A stretch of 64,000 nt of DNA from Strigamia acuminata (lineage: Eukaryota; Arthropoda; Chilopoda; Geophilomorpha; Linotaeniidae), in the NCBI GenBank assembly GCA_949358305.1, contig OX442319.1:12462001-12526000 (forward strand), given 5' to 3'. A program made the position numbers and the translations under genes. Each line of letters opens with the position of its first letter. Positions within the stretch are counted from its first letter, which is position 1. Positions 33,621 through 44,632 of this stretch are shown piece by piece. Below the pieces are notes generated by a model. It was not told the DNA's origin and did not search any database. It was given only the letters and a program-made list of their open reading frames with translations.

Positions 33621-34348
33621 TTTTTATTCACAAACCAGTCCCCTGCAAACTGCACCCATGTGAACTACTTGATTTTCAAATTTTCCTTTTTTTGTCTCTT
33701 GTGTGTCAAGTTTAACGGTTTTCATTGAACCAAGTGGGTTTGGGACGTGATTAGGGGTGTTCAGCATCGTTTTATGACGGAGAAATTTTTTTTTCCTGGA
33801 ATAATTTGCGAAAAATGGGGAATTGGAGGATTGGATTTTTGTACGGGGATTTTGGGTTACTCGGGCGGCGGAAGGCGCGTTGACGTCGGCTAGAAGGACG
33901 GCCGATATCCGTCAAAATTGTTGGATCGGAAAATGATTGATTTTAGACATTTTTGTGTGAATTAATTATCAAAGAATAGTTAAAATAGAAATTTTGGAGT
34001 GAATTAAAGTAGGAATTGGTGTTAAATCCGTAGGATTTCTTTAAAAATTATGCTGTGTAATTGGACGATGATCCGCTTCTGCTTTGCCGTTGGGAGCGCA
34101 TCGAAGTCGGCCGAGCAGCGAGTCGATCTCCGTCGAAACTTAATAGTTTGGTTATTTCACGTTTTTGTTGATTTTTTCCATATTTTTGTTGAGTTTAAAA
34201 TTATACAACACGAATACTTTTGCTTATTAACATAAAAATGTGAATTTTATTCTGAATTTCGTGCAGGAATTCCTTTTTCACGGTAATTACGAGTGTCGAA
34301 TAAAGAAATTTATTTCTTTTCTTTAACGCAGTAGACCATGGTGTATTG

Positions 34349-34362
34349 GTTGCCATGGCAAC
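34349..34362. promoter_or_regulatory. Perfect palindromic X-box (RFX type)
   Basis: GTTGCCATGGCAAC is a full 14-bp palindrome and an ideal two-half-site X-box. It lies about 1 kb upstream of the Egalitarian-like gene in otherwise gene-free sequence, so its target is unknown. Confidence 0.45.
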
Positions 34363-35369
34363 CCCCCTCATGTCGGTTGGGTTGTGGCACACGCTAGACT
34401 CGTGCCAGCATTCTGTTATTCCTTGCCGGTATTGACCTTGACCCTTGGTCCACGGAATTTCAAAAGTCTGTTCGATTCAGCAGATAGAAAAAGAAAACAT
34501 TTATTTGTCTTTGTAAATGTTGTTGTTTTAATTCTTAGGAGTGAAAAGTCTAAATTTTAGTTCAAATATTTGCCACTGCACGGCGCGCTCAAGATGTTTT
34601 CGTGCAATGGCGGATTATTCTCATTTTTTATTTTTATTTTTATTTATTTTCATTCATCTGATCATTATTTAAATCAGCAAGAAATACATTTAATTTTAAA
34701 TCGATTTTTATTTCTTTAAGTAACTTACGAGATACCAACAACAACAACCAAGCTGAAGTGGTCGGTGATTGGCTGGTTTATGATTACGTAATTCGTGGGT
34801 CGCCATTTTGAGGCGGGAAAAATGTAAACAACGGGCAGGTGTACGACCGAGCGGGTAAAAGTCCAAATCGGAGTGGAGAAAACACTTAAAACACCTGCCA
34901 TTTTATCAGAAAAAGTTGACGTGAGTTTGTTTACCCTTTTTTTAGTCATCATTCGAGAAAAAATAAATTAATTTCTGCACATTTTCAGGTCATTTGAGGT
35001 CGGAGACGTGACCCCAGCAGTTCCCGTATGTGGGACCTCTGTGAATAAAATCCATAAATGCACAAAGCATAGATTTGTTACCATTTGTTATTGTTTACAT
35101 TGGAGATGTTCGAGTCTTACCAAGTGGGTAAATTCAATTTTAACAATTGTTGTAGAGTAAGCTTTTGCGTAGTCTCGGAAAGAATCGGGAGAAATGTATT
35201 AATGGGGGCCCGAATGAATTCATCGACTTTCCTTAGAAATTTGAGAGTGCGGGGTTTCGTCTGAGGCCCGAAAATCTGGCGTCTGAGTCGGCCCTGCCCA
35301 TGTTTATTGTTGGAAAGGGCCGCGCGATGCCTAAATCCGGAAAAATCGGGAGAAAAATGAATTTTCTGT

Positions 35370-35780
35370 TGGAAAAATTCATTTGTGGGCGGAAAAATTC
35401 ATTTGTGGACGGAAAAATTTATTTGTGGGCGTAAAAATTCATTTATTGGCGAAAAAACTGCATTTGCAGACGAAAAAAATGTATTCACAGGTGGAAAAAT
35501 TCATTTTCAGGCGAGAAAATGCTTTTTCATGTGAAAAAAATGCATTTTCACCTGAAAAAAATGCATTTTTACGAGAAAAAAATGCATTTTCACGTGAAAA
35601 AAATGCATTTTCATGTGGAAAAAATGCATTTTTATGTGAAAATATGCATTTTCATGTGGAAAAAATGCATTTTCATGTGAAAAAAATGCATTTTCATGTG
35701 AAAAAAATGCATTTTTATGTGAAAATACGCATTTTCATGTGAAAAAAATGCATTTTTATGTGAAAAAAAATGAATTTTCA
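35370..35780. repeat. 21-bp tandem array
   Basis: About 18 units of AAAAAAATGCATTTTCATGT type, spaced 21 bp (35541, 35562, 35583, 35604). The units nearest 35370 are diverged (AATTCATTTGTGGGCGG). It is intergenic, between the Egalitarian-like and Polyhomeotic genes, unlike most arrays here. Confidence 0.92.
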
Positions 35781-36158
35781 TCTGGGAAATCATTTGGTCT
35801 GGCCCTGCAACGGCATCATACCACCACGTGATATCACGAACCAATTAATTCGTTAATTGTTAATTTTACTTCCTTAATTGGATAAGTAGGTAAAGAATCC
35901 AGCATTCTCACACCAATCACCGCTGCAGTTAGCTCTAACCTTGGTAAATAATTGGTGTTATGCATTCAACATGTGAAAACATGTCTCCACGTTATCTTTG
36001 GGTTACCCCACCCCTGATATAGCGACATTGATGTTCAGCAGCATCTCTTGAATAGGTGTAGTGGAAGGAGTTTCAGTTGGTGTAGTTGATTGTGTTTTAG
36101 TAGATGTAGTCTCACGTACCATTTCCTAATGGACCTTGCTGCCCGGGTGCCTTGAACC

Positions 36159-36359
36159 CAGGGGCGGATCTAGCTTTTCGGGGGCCCGGGGCTTGAGGTT
36201 TTTTCGGGGCCCCTTTATCAAAATTTTTAGTAGCGACCTTTCTTACTTTTTAGCGACCTTTTTTTTTTTTTTTTAGTACATGGCCCTGCGTCTTGGGGCA
36301 CCTAATATTTGGGGGCCCGGGGCTCAAGCCCCATTAGCCCCTATGTAGATCCGCCCCTG
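36159..36359. mobile_element. hAT-type MITE with 8-bp target duplication
   Basis: Left end CAGGGGCGGATCTA and right end TAGATCCGCCCCTG are perfect 14-bp inverted repeats; the 201-bp element is flanked by the direct repeat CTTGAACC at 36151-36158 and 36360-36367. An 8-bp duplication with CAGGG-type ends is typical of hAT elements. No coding capacity. Confidence 0.92.
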
Positions 36360-36399
36360 CTTGAACCCCCACTTAAGATGCCCCCATCCATATTACCAT

Positions 36400-36526
36400 C
36401 AGGGCTGGACTGGGAACAAATTTACTACCGGGAAATCTGGATAGATCGGGCCACAAAAAAAAGGGAAAAAAAATCACACGGGCTACGGAGAAATTCCCGG
36501 TATCCTGCCGGGCCAGTCCAGCACTG
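36400..36526. mobile_element. Second hAT-like MITE, 127 bp
   Basis: CAGGGCTGGACTGG and its inverse CCAGTCCAGCACTG mark the ends; one mismatch. No 8-bp duplication is seen; instead the flanks are a 26-bp imperfect direct repeat (TAAGATGC...TTACCAT) that differs at five sites, all transitions. Confidence 0.7.
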
Positions 36527-36949
36527 CGTAAGATGCTCCTGTCCGTGTTACCATTTAAGAATTTTATTAATAATAAACATTTTTCTCAAATTTGTCACGA
36601 TATTTCTTAAATTTGCCACAATTTTATCACCAGGGGCCCCATTTTTGCACGTTTCGGTAATATCCTCCTCTGTGTCACTTCCCTGCACCGCTCCGACCCA
36701 TCTCCAGCTCGCTAATTCAATTACAGCTCCGACCAATCTGATTAAACCGACATTTTTATTGACGGACTCGATCCACGACGCCAGCCAATCAAATCCCTTC
36801 CTCCAACCCCCCACGTCACATTGGCCGAAACAAAACCCCCTCCAAAACCCCCCCACACACAAGAAAAACCTAAAAAAAAATAAAAACAAAAACAAAAAAT
36901 AAAAACAAAAAATAAAAACAAACTATTCCATATTTTATCGCCTCTAAAT

Positions 36950-37184
36950 CTCCTCTCCCCTGATTGGCCGAACGAAATTACAGCGAAATGTACGAAGCGC
37001 CAACCAATGCCTCCACTGTCCCCCCTCAACCGTCGAGTAGATCCGTCCGCAGAGATCAAAACAAGGTCAAACGTGTGCACCAATCAGAATGCAGCGTTAA
37101 ATTACTAGGCTATGGTAGTTGTGACTCATCCGACGTCCCGAATTTGCGCTCGAAAAACGACGATCCAAAAGCACGAGACAAACT
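36950..37184 (+). promoter_or_regulatory. Probable promoter and non-coding first exon of Polyhomeotic gene
   Basis: CpG-rich block with several CCAAT boxes in both directions (TGATTGGCC near 36961, ACCAATGCC near 37010, ACCAATCAG near 37080, and beyond at 37222 and 37312). A good donor, AACT|GTAAGT, follows 37184 and could splice to the acceptor ending at 38435. No coding frame is claimed. Confidence 0.5.
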
Positions 37185-37739
37185 GTAAGTTTTGCACGGC
37201 TCCGGTGTTGTTTGTGCGCCCGATTGGCCTTGCTTATAGCGCCGGCGACAACAGTGTGTTGTTCCGTTGGTTTCCTTTGTGTAGAGTCAACTGCGTATTC
37301 AATAGCGGTGCAGCCAATCAGAGTTCAATGTACCATAAATAGGAAATGGGACTCGTGGGGTGTCTGGGTGTTTTCCTCGATTTTCGTCCGTGGGTGGAAA
37401 TTGGTAAGGAATTGTGTTTGAATTAATGTGCGTTTGGTTAGTGTTGGGTTTTGGGTGTTTGGGTTTGACCAATGGGTGTTGGAGGTATGGTGGGATTGTT
37501 TGGCACCATGTGGGAGGCTATTTTGTTATGTAAGATGTTTTTGTTGGGTGTTGATGGCCCAGTTGTGGTTTTTTGAGGTTTTTTTGGTGGATGGGGTTTT
37601 TTTTTGGGATTTTTGTGTTTTGGAGGTTGTTGGGGAAGTGATTGATGTTGTGTTGGAGGGGAGGGGTGGTGTGGGGGTTGTTGGGGGGGATGAGGGTAGG
37701 GGTACTTAGGGGAGGTTTGGAAGGCAGAATATTTTGAGG

Positions 37740-38110
37740 TGTCATTTGGATTGATTTTTTTTGTTTTTGGTGGTTTTGGGTTGGTTTTGGGTTGGTTTTG
37801 GGTTGGTTTTTGGTTGGTTTGTTGATTTTGGGTTGGTTTTTGGTTGATTTGTTGATTTTGTGTAGGTTTTTGTTGATTTATGTTGGTTTTAGTTGGTTTT
37901 TGAGGTGGTTTTGTTGATTTTGGTAGATTTTTGAGGTTTTTTAGTTGATTTTTGGGGATTATGAGTTGGTTTTTGTGGATTTTGATTTAATTTTGGGGTT
38001 ATGAGTTGGTTTTTGTTGATTTTCGGTGATTTTAAGCCTATTTTTGTTGATTATGAGTTGATTTTTGTGTTTTGTGTTTAATTTTGTTGATTTTGTTGAT
38101 TTTATGTGAC
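37740..38110 (+). repeat. GT-rich degenerate repeat with GGG runs
   Basis: Units of GGGTTGGTTTT (about 11 bp) near 37770-37860, decaying downstream to TTGATTTT repeats. It lies in the probable first intron of the Polyhomeotic gene, G-rich on the transcribed-sense strand. Confidence 0.75.
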
Positions 38111-38501
38111 ATTTGGTTAATTTGCATTCATTTAAAGTTTTTTTTTAAATTTGCATTGGTTATCAGTGGCTTAAGTGGCTTAGGTTTTCATTTTCTAGGC
38201 TGAGGTCATCGACTGGACGATGACCAAGGTTGAAACATGCATTCTCAGGTTACGAGTTAAAACTGCAACAAACAGATAATTTTTGATTTATTAGTTATTT
38301 CAATTAATTTTCAATGATGTGCATGTGATTTGCATTGATTATTATTATTTTTTTCTTTTTTATTTACTTGGATTTTTTTGATGATTTCTACTTCATTAAT
38401 TCATTAATTCACACATTTTTTTTATATTTTCACAGGACTTTTAACACAGGAGCTAGAAATTGGAAAGTGATTTGACCAAAACACTGCCAAGTGTCAGGAT
38501 A

Positions 38502-41500
38502 ATGGGCCAAACACAGATGCCCAACAACAACAATGGAGTGTTTCAAGCCAATGCTATGATGACAACAGCAACAGCAAATGGAGTTCCCACTTCATATTCT
38601 CAGCAAACTCCAGTTACTCCTACATCAAATGTGACAGTCACAACAACTGCTGTCATGACCCAACCGCCAACTACTCCGCAAGTGATGGCACATTCTGGAA
38701 TGCTTTCTTCACCAATGCAGCAGGTAAAAAAATAAAACACAAACAAGCGCAAGTTAAACAACTACTGAATAAAATAAAAGCCAGGGTGGATCGAGGAGGA
38801 ATATCGGCCCAAGCATATTATTGAAGAAAAAAAAGAACAACCTGTTGTGAGTGGCGGACGGACGTCTCGTGGTCAGGGAATTTTTTTTGGCAGTTTGCCC
38901 GACCGGTCAATCTGCTTCCGATTAAAGTGCAAATTGTGAAAGGCAAAATGGAAGAATCGCGAACTGAGCGAGCGAATGTTGCGAATCTTTGCGAAAGTTA
39001 TACTCACAACATTGTAGATAGAAAATGGCCTTGCGTTGTAAATGTTGTCGTCAAATTTTTATTATTTTCTGATTTTATTTGTTTTTATTTTTGTTATCCT
39101 TACAGATGCAAGTGTTTCAGCAACCAATTCACGCCCCGTATTTGCAACACATATACAATCCACAGCAACAGTTGTTCATGTCGGCCGGCAATATCATGAG
39201 TCCGCAGATGCAGGTAAAAACAACAAAAACAAATTTATTTTATAAAATTATTGTGTAACATTGGATCTATTATTGATAAACAGAATAAGCGCGGAATATT
39301 TTTTCCCGCTTATTCTTTCCGCGCCAGGTATTGTGACGCGGTTGCAAAATGATCGGCTACTTCAATTTCATGGCAGCGCGGTGGTGCCGTTAATTTTATT
39401 TAAAAGATGTAAAGTTTGCTACAGTTTAATTTATTAATATTATAAATTAGAGTTTAAATGGCAGTAAGTGCATTCAAAAACTCTAAAACGTATGCATTCC
39501 CATGTTATTCAATGGAAATGACGTCACGTACAAACACGAAACGAGTTTTGCATACGTTTTAGACTTTTTGAATGCACCTAGGGTCTATTTCATAATCCAG
39601 AACTGGGTAAAACCATACAATTGATAATATAAAATTAAATTCTTATCATAGATTACACCCCAGATGCTTGCAGCAGGCAAACCAATCCTGCAAGGTCAGT
39701 CCAACTACATGCCTAACTCTTCAAACCAGACGTTTGTCCTCTTTTCGCAACCCTCGTTGATGCAAACACAACAACACTCTAAATCCGTGAATGATGTGGA
39801 TAAAATGAAGCCTTATGTAAGTCGTCGCTTATCGAAAGCATTTGTGAGATTGAAATAAATAACAACTTGGTGTTTTGATAGGTTATGGGACAGGCAAATA
39901 TTCTCCATCAGAAATCACCCATTTTACCCCAGACACAAACTGGAACTGCCGGTACATCGACAACAACCGTCCTCAATCCTTCGCAGTTTAAGCAGATGTC
40001 CCAAGGAAATGCCACCATAGTTTCCACTCCCCAGCTAGTGACAACTCAAGCAGGCATGATGGGAAATCAAACACAACTCTTGAATCCGTTCCAAACTATC
40101 GGACCATTTCATGGAGGTGTCTCCTGGGCGACGCTTGGAGGAATTCAATCACCAAATCTATTGGCTGGCCAAAATCCAATATTCATTCGGGGACAACATC
40201 AAGAAATGTTCTTGCAATCTCCGTCGCATCAAGGACAGCCTGCAATTCAGCCTAGTCCTGGAGTACAAATCATTCGGCCCAAGCAAGTAAGCAATTTAAG
40301 AAATTTGGGCCTGAAATTTGAGTTTTCTTGATATTTTGAAGGTTATTACTAAGCCTGCTATTTTTGCGGAAAATAAATTTTCTCCAAAATGTTTCCATAG
40401 TTGCGGATAGAACAAATGCAGCATTTTGGCACTAAAATTTTTGAATTTAGAGGTACTTTTGGTCCGCAATTTCCGCAATTTGACTGTTGTACAGCAAGTT
40501 TTTGCGGAAATTCCGCAATTTGCCAATAATGGCCGATTATTGGCCAATAATGGGCCATTATTGGCAAATTTCGGGTGTGATAGTATTGCCACGTAATAAT
40601 TTTGTTTAAAAACTTAAAATTATGTTTAACAACTTAAAATTATGTTTAACAACTTAAAATTATGTTTAACAACTTAAAATTATGTTTGAAAACTTAAAAT
40701 TATGTTTGAAAACTTAAAATTTTGTTTAAAAACTACAAATTATGTTTAAAAACTTCAAATTTTGTTTAAACACTTCAAATTTCATTTAAAAACTTTAAAT
40801 TTTGTTTTAAAACTTCAAATTTTGTTTTAAAACTTTAAAGTTCCTTTAAATACTTCAAATTTTCTTTAAAAACTTCAAATTTCCTTTAAAAACTTCAAAT
40901 TTCCTTTAAAAACTTAAAACTTTCTTTAAAAACTTCAAATTTCGTTTAAAACCTTGAAATTTTGGTCAAAAACTTCCCGGATGAGCCCGCAATACGTCCG
41001 CAAAATGGCAGTTTTTTGATCCGCTTTCCTCCCGCAATTTCAATGTTTTTAGTCCGCAAAAGTAGCAGGCTTAGTTTTTACTAAAATATAGGTAAATTTA
41101 TAGAAATTTAGGCCAATGTTCTACATTTTGGACATCTAAAAATGCGTTTTAAGCTTGTTTCGGCTCAATTCTCATTGAAAAATTCTTACTCATTTATAAC
41201 GACATATCTCGGCTTTTGGATGATATATACAGTACTGTTATTCGCATAGGATATACATATTTATATATATATTTATATTTATATTTTAGTAATTGAGGAT
41301 TTTTTTTACACTTTAATGTCCATATATCAGGATATCCAATCGTAGAGATTTTATTTCAATTATTTTTGTAGATTTGTCCAGCAGTTTCAGTTCCAACGCA
41401 AACAACTGTGACGACAAGTTTAGTGCAGGCAACTCAAATGCTTTCTCAGGTGAATAGATAAGCTGATAATATATCTCAATAGGTTTACTAATATTAGTGA

Positions 41501-44068
41501 TTGAATGCAGGTTAAACACAGAAGTAAAGCTAACGCGAGTCGGACAGCTTCGGTGTCTACTGATACTTCCAATCAAAACAAACTGCAAGTGCCAATTGTT
41601 CATCCGGCCATTTCTAGTCAGGTTAAAAAAAGTAGCACTGAAGATAGTGAACAAATTGTACCGAAAGGTGGGTTGATCTACCGAAACAATTTTTTTCTTT
41701 AATTTGAAGGTGACCTTGAAATTTTTTAATGAAAAACTTTCAAGTCAAAAATACACTGGCGCGCCAATTATCCGAAATAATTTGGAGACAAAAAATTACC
41801 GATGAAAAAGTAAACGTTGAAAAGATAAACGTCGAATAAACTATACAACTACATAAGTGTTCGTAAAACCAATTTGTTCGCATAATTTTTACATTATAGT
41901 TTTATATAGTCGTGGTCACAAAAATTGTCTCAGTCCAGCTGGGATTGTGTGACATCATTTAAATGTCAATTTGTCACAACATATCAGTGAGTTTTTGCAC
42001 TACCGTAAACGCTCATAACCAGTCATTCGCTTAACTGACGTTCGGATAATCGGCGTTTTGCTGTTCGGTGTAAACTGTGATGCGAGCATAGGGTCCAGCT
42101 TGAGAAATGTGTTCACTTTGGTAATTTCCTTTTCTTCTAGCGCGTGTTGAAAGCCAAACCAATGTTCCAAATATCCCAACGGCCGTTGTGAATAAGTTAA
42201 TCGTGCCGGAGGAACAAACACAAGTTGAGAAAATAGAAACAGCGGAAAATGCAACATACACATCACAGTTAGAAACATTATTAGCTCAACCAAAATTACT
42301 GCCAAAACCAATTGCACAGAAGCTGGAAAAAGATTTAGTTTGTGGGGCTCCCCCTATCACATCGGTGAGCACATCGACAATCACTACAGCAACAACAACA
42401 GCAACAGCAACAGCAACAGCAATGGCAGCATTAACACCTATAAAGTGTGGAAAAAGCAAGCAACCACAAGCTATTGTGAAACCAAACATGCTAACACATG
42501 TTATTGAAGGTTATGTGATTCAAGAAGGACCTGAACCTTTTCCGGTAGGTTATTTATCGAAGATTTTGGATGAACAATTTTTTTTTATTTAAAATTTTTT
42601 CTGATGAATGGGATTTGTTTGAATAATATCTTGCTGTTGTTAATTGTAATAATTTCAATACTTTGAAGGTTGATCAATCTATGTCGTTTACGCAATATCC
42701 GCCCGCAAGACCGCAGCAACCGGCGAAGAAAATTGAAGAATTGCCTGGTAATTATTTGTTTAATCTGAGAAGTTTGAAAATATTTTGAGAAAAAATTAGA
42801 AAAAAATTAGAGAAAAATTTGAGAAAAAATTAGAGAAAAATTTGAGAAAAATTTTGAGAAAAATTTTTCTCAAATTTGAGAATTTTTAAATAAATTTGAG
42901 AAATTTTTGAAGAAATTTTTGAAGAAATTTTGAGAAATTTTTGAAGAAATTTTTGAAGAAATTTTGAGAAATTTTTAGAAATTTTTAGAAAATGTCAAAT
43001 TTTTAACATTTTAATATTGAGATCATTGTTATTGAATATTTCTTAGTAGAAAATACGGACAAGATTGGTTCTGAACTGGCCAAGTGTGAATTCTGCGGAA
43101 GAATTGATGACAAGAATAAATTCAAACGGTCAAAGCGATTCTGTTCGATGTCATGTGCCAAGCGGTACAACGTTGGTTGCTCCAAACGCTACAATGGTCC
43201 GTTTTTATTTGCTGCCACTATAAAATTGCATTGTGATTAATAAGTTTATATCTTTATGATAAACAGATTTAGAAAAAAAACATCATGGAATGAAATTACG
43301 GAAGGTATGCAGACAAACAAATGTTAGTAGGGCAAAATCTGTTACGAGGAAATGCGGATATATTAATTAATAGACCCCAGATAAATGCATTGTTACACCT
43401 AAAAATTTATTTTTGCACATAAAAATTTATTTTTGCACATAAAAATGCATTTTTTGCGCATAAAAATGCATTTCTGCACATAAAAATTTATTTTTGCACC
43501 TATAAATGTATAAAAAAATTAAATCCTTTAAATGTCCAATTTTCCTCCTGATGCCACAATAACATTTTCTTGAAAGATTAGAAGACTAAATTATTTTAAC
43601 CGGTTTACGTTTAGCAAAACGAGGATAAAAACTCAACCAGAGACGAAACAACAGATTCACATTCAGACGCCGACAGTTTACTTTTGCCCGCGACACCAAC
43701 GCGGCAGGAAAGCATGGAAGTCGATAACACACAGACAGAACTATCGCAGTTACCAACCGAAAAAACGTTACCGAAAAGTCCTGTCAATTGGACGGTGAGT
43801 ACCAGCTTGCACGAGACACACCTTTAACATTAATCACCCGACAAATTATTCCTTTATTTTATTTCAGGTCCTGGATGTGTATGAATTCATCAAAGCGCTG
43901 CCCGGGTGCACTGACTATGCGGACGAGTTTCGAACGCAAGAAATTGATGGACAAGCATTTTTATTACTGAAAGAGGATCATCTGATGACTGCTATGAACA
44001 TGAAATTAGGGCCGGCTTTGAAAATGTGTGCGTGCATTAACTCGTTAAAAGAAAGTAATAGGCACTAA
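38502..44068 (+). CDS. ph: Polyhomeotic-like Polycomb protein (PHC)
   Basis: Twelve coding exons in closed phase: 38502-38723, 39106-39213, 39652-39816, 39882-40286, 41372-41449, 41511-41667, 42141-42544, 42669-42747, 43047-43196, 43267-43304, 43615-43794, 43868-44068; 728 residues. A TAG in frame at 38454 rules out starting earlier in that exon, so the first ATG is 38502. The N-terminal half is Gln/Thr/Ser-rich with little order. Near the end come the HD1 motif (LTHVIEGYVIQEGPEPFPV), the FCS zinc finger (CEFCG ... FCSMSC) and a C-terminal SAM domain (WTVLDVYEFIKALPGC ... LLLKEDHLMTAM). This is the canonical PRC1 subunit that polymerises through SAM and compacts H3K27me3 chromatin. A Thr/Ala run in exon 7 is coded by CAACAG-type repeats (42384-42426). 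Drosophila Ph is about twice as long; vertebrate PHCs are closer in size. Confidence 0.92.
39465..39580. mobile_element. MITE with TA-bounded inverted ends, 116 bp
   Basis: Left end TAAGTGCATTCAAAAACTCT and right end AGACTTTTTGAATGCACCTA are about 28-bp inverted repeats with TA at both edges, as in Tc1/mariner-type insertions. It lies in a Polyhomeotic intron. A copy lacking the left end is at 48838-48926. Confidence 0.8.
40522..40566. repeat. Nested palindromes (cruciform-prone)
   Basis: Overlapping perfect palindromes TTATTGGCCAATAA and an imperfect CCAATAATGGGCCATTATTGG in a Polyhomeotic intron. Confidence 0.8.
40590..40980. repeat. 20-bp intronic tandem array
   Basis: About 19 units of AACTTAAAATTATGTTTAAA type at 20-bp spacing (40621, 40641, 40661), decaying to AACTTCAAATTTCCTTTAAA. 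In the intron between Polyhomeotic coding exons 4 and 5. Confidence 0.92.
42775..43005. repeat. Degenerate A/T-tract array filling a short intron
   Basis: GAGAAAAATTT and GAAGAAATTTTT units of 11-12 bp occupy almost all of the 299-bp intron between Polyhomeotic coding exons 8 and 9, including an inverted stretch (GAGAAAAATTTTTCTC) near 42855. Confidence 0.8.
43390..43510. repeat. 20-21-bp intronic tandem array, about 6 units
   Basis: GCACATAAAAATTTATTTTT units between Polyhomeotic coding exons 10 and 11. Confidence 0.88.
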
Positions 44069-44322
44069 AATATAGGGCTGCCACTTTTCTAATTTCCCCA
44101 ACGCGGCGTTTTGTTTCGATAAGCCGGAGACGGGAGGTAGAAGGCGAAAACTGGATAGGTGGTGGCCCTAACTAGATGTTGTGTCACGTTTTCTCCAGTG
44201 GTAGACACAATGTGTAAAGGAATGACATTTTTGGTTTTATATTAAAAAGATTTTCTGATTTATATGTATTTCTGAACAACAGGTTCGCCAGCCTGGAGAC
44301 AATTTGATATAAGAGCCCGTGA

Positions 44323-44632
44323 TTAGAGTATTTTGCGGACCAAAAGACGCAATTTTTTTACTTTGAAAAGTCGACCAAAAATTGGGGTGCGTCTTGTGAT
44401 CCGAAGTGCATCTTAAAGTACGAACTTGTGTATGATACATGGCAAATTAGGGAATGCCATAAAATTAATTCGGGGACTCCCTTGAAAATAAATCGGGGAA
44501 TTATGAAAATAATAATTAAAAATAAAATTTTAGAATTGTTTGTAATAATAATTTTTTTTTCTAAAAATTGACTGATAAATTTGGGGTACGTCTTATGGTC
44601 TGATGCGTTATATCGTCGGCAAAATACGGTAA
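44323..44632. mobile_element. Degraded inverted-repeat element, about 310 bp
   Basis: Left GTATTTTGCGGACC...GACGC and right (inverse) GTATTTTGCCGAC...ACGC, with inner TGCGTCTTGTGATC and TACGTCTTATGGTC blocks. The right end AAAATACGGTA is shared in style with 46345-46601. Confidence 0.6.

Noticed and set aside
34800-35060. Possible two-exon non-coding transcript (donor near 34920, acceptor near 34988, AATAAA near 35046)
   Set aside because: Splice-like sites only; no coding frame, no second line of evidence.
35383-35844. HFHVEKM / FFHMKMH repeat ORFs on both strands
   Set aside because: Translation of the 21-bp array; no start context or splice support.
38460-38501. Earlier start for Polyhomeotic at a TTG
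   Set aside because: An in-frame TAG lies just upstream and the first ATG is at 38502; no reason to invoke a non-ATG start.
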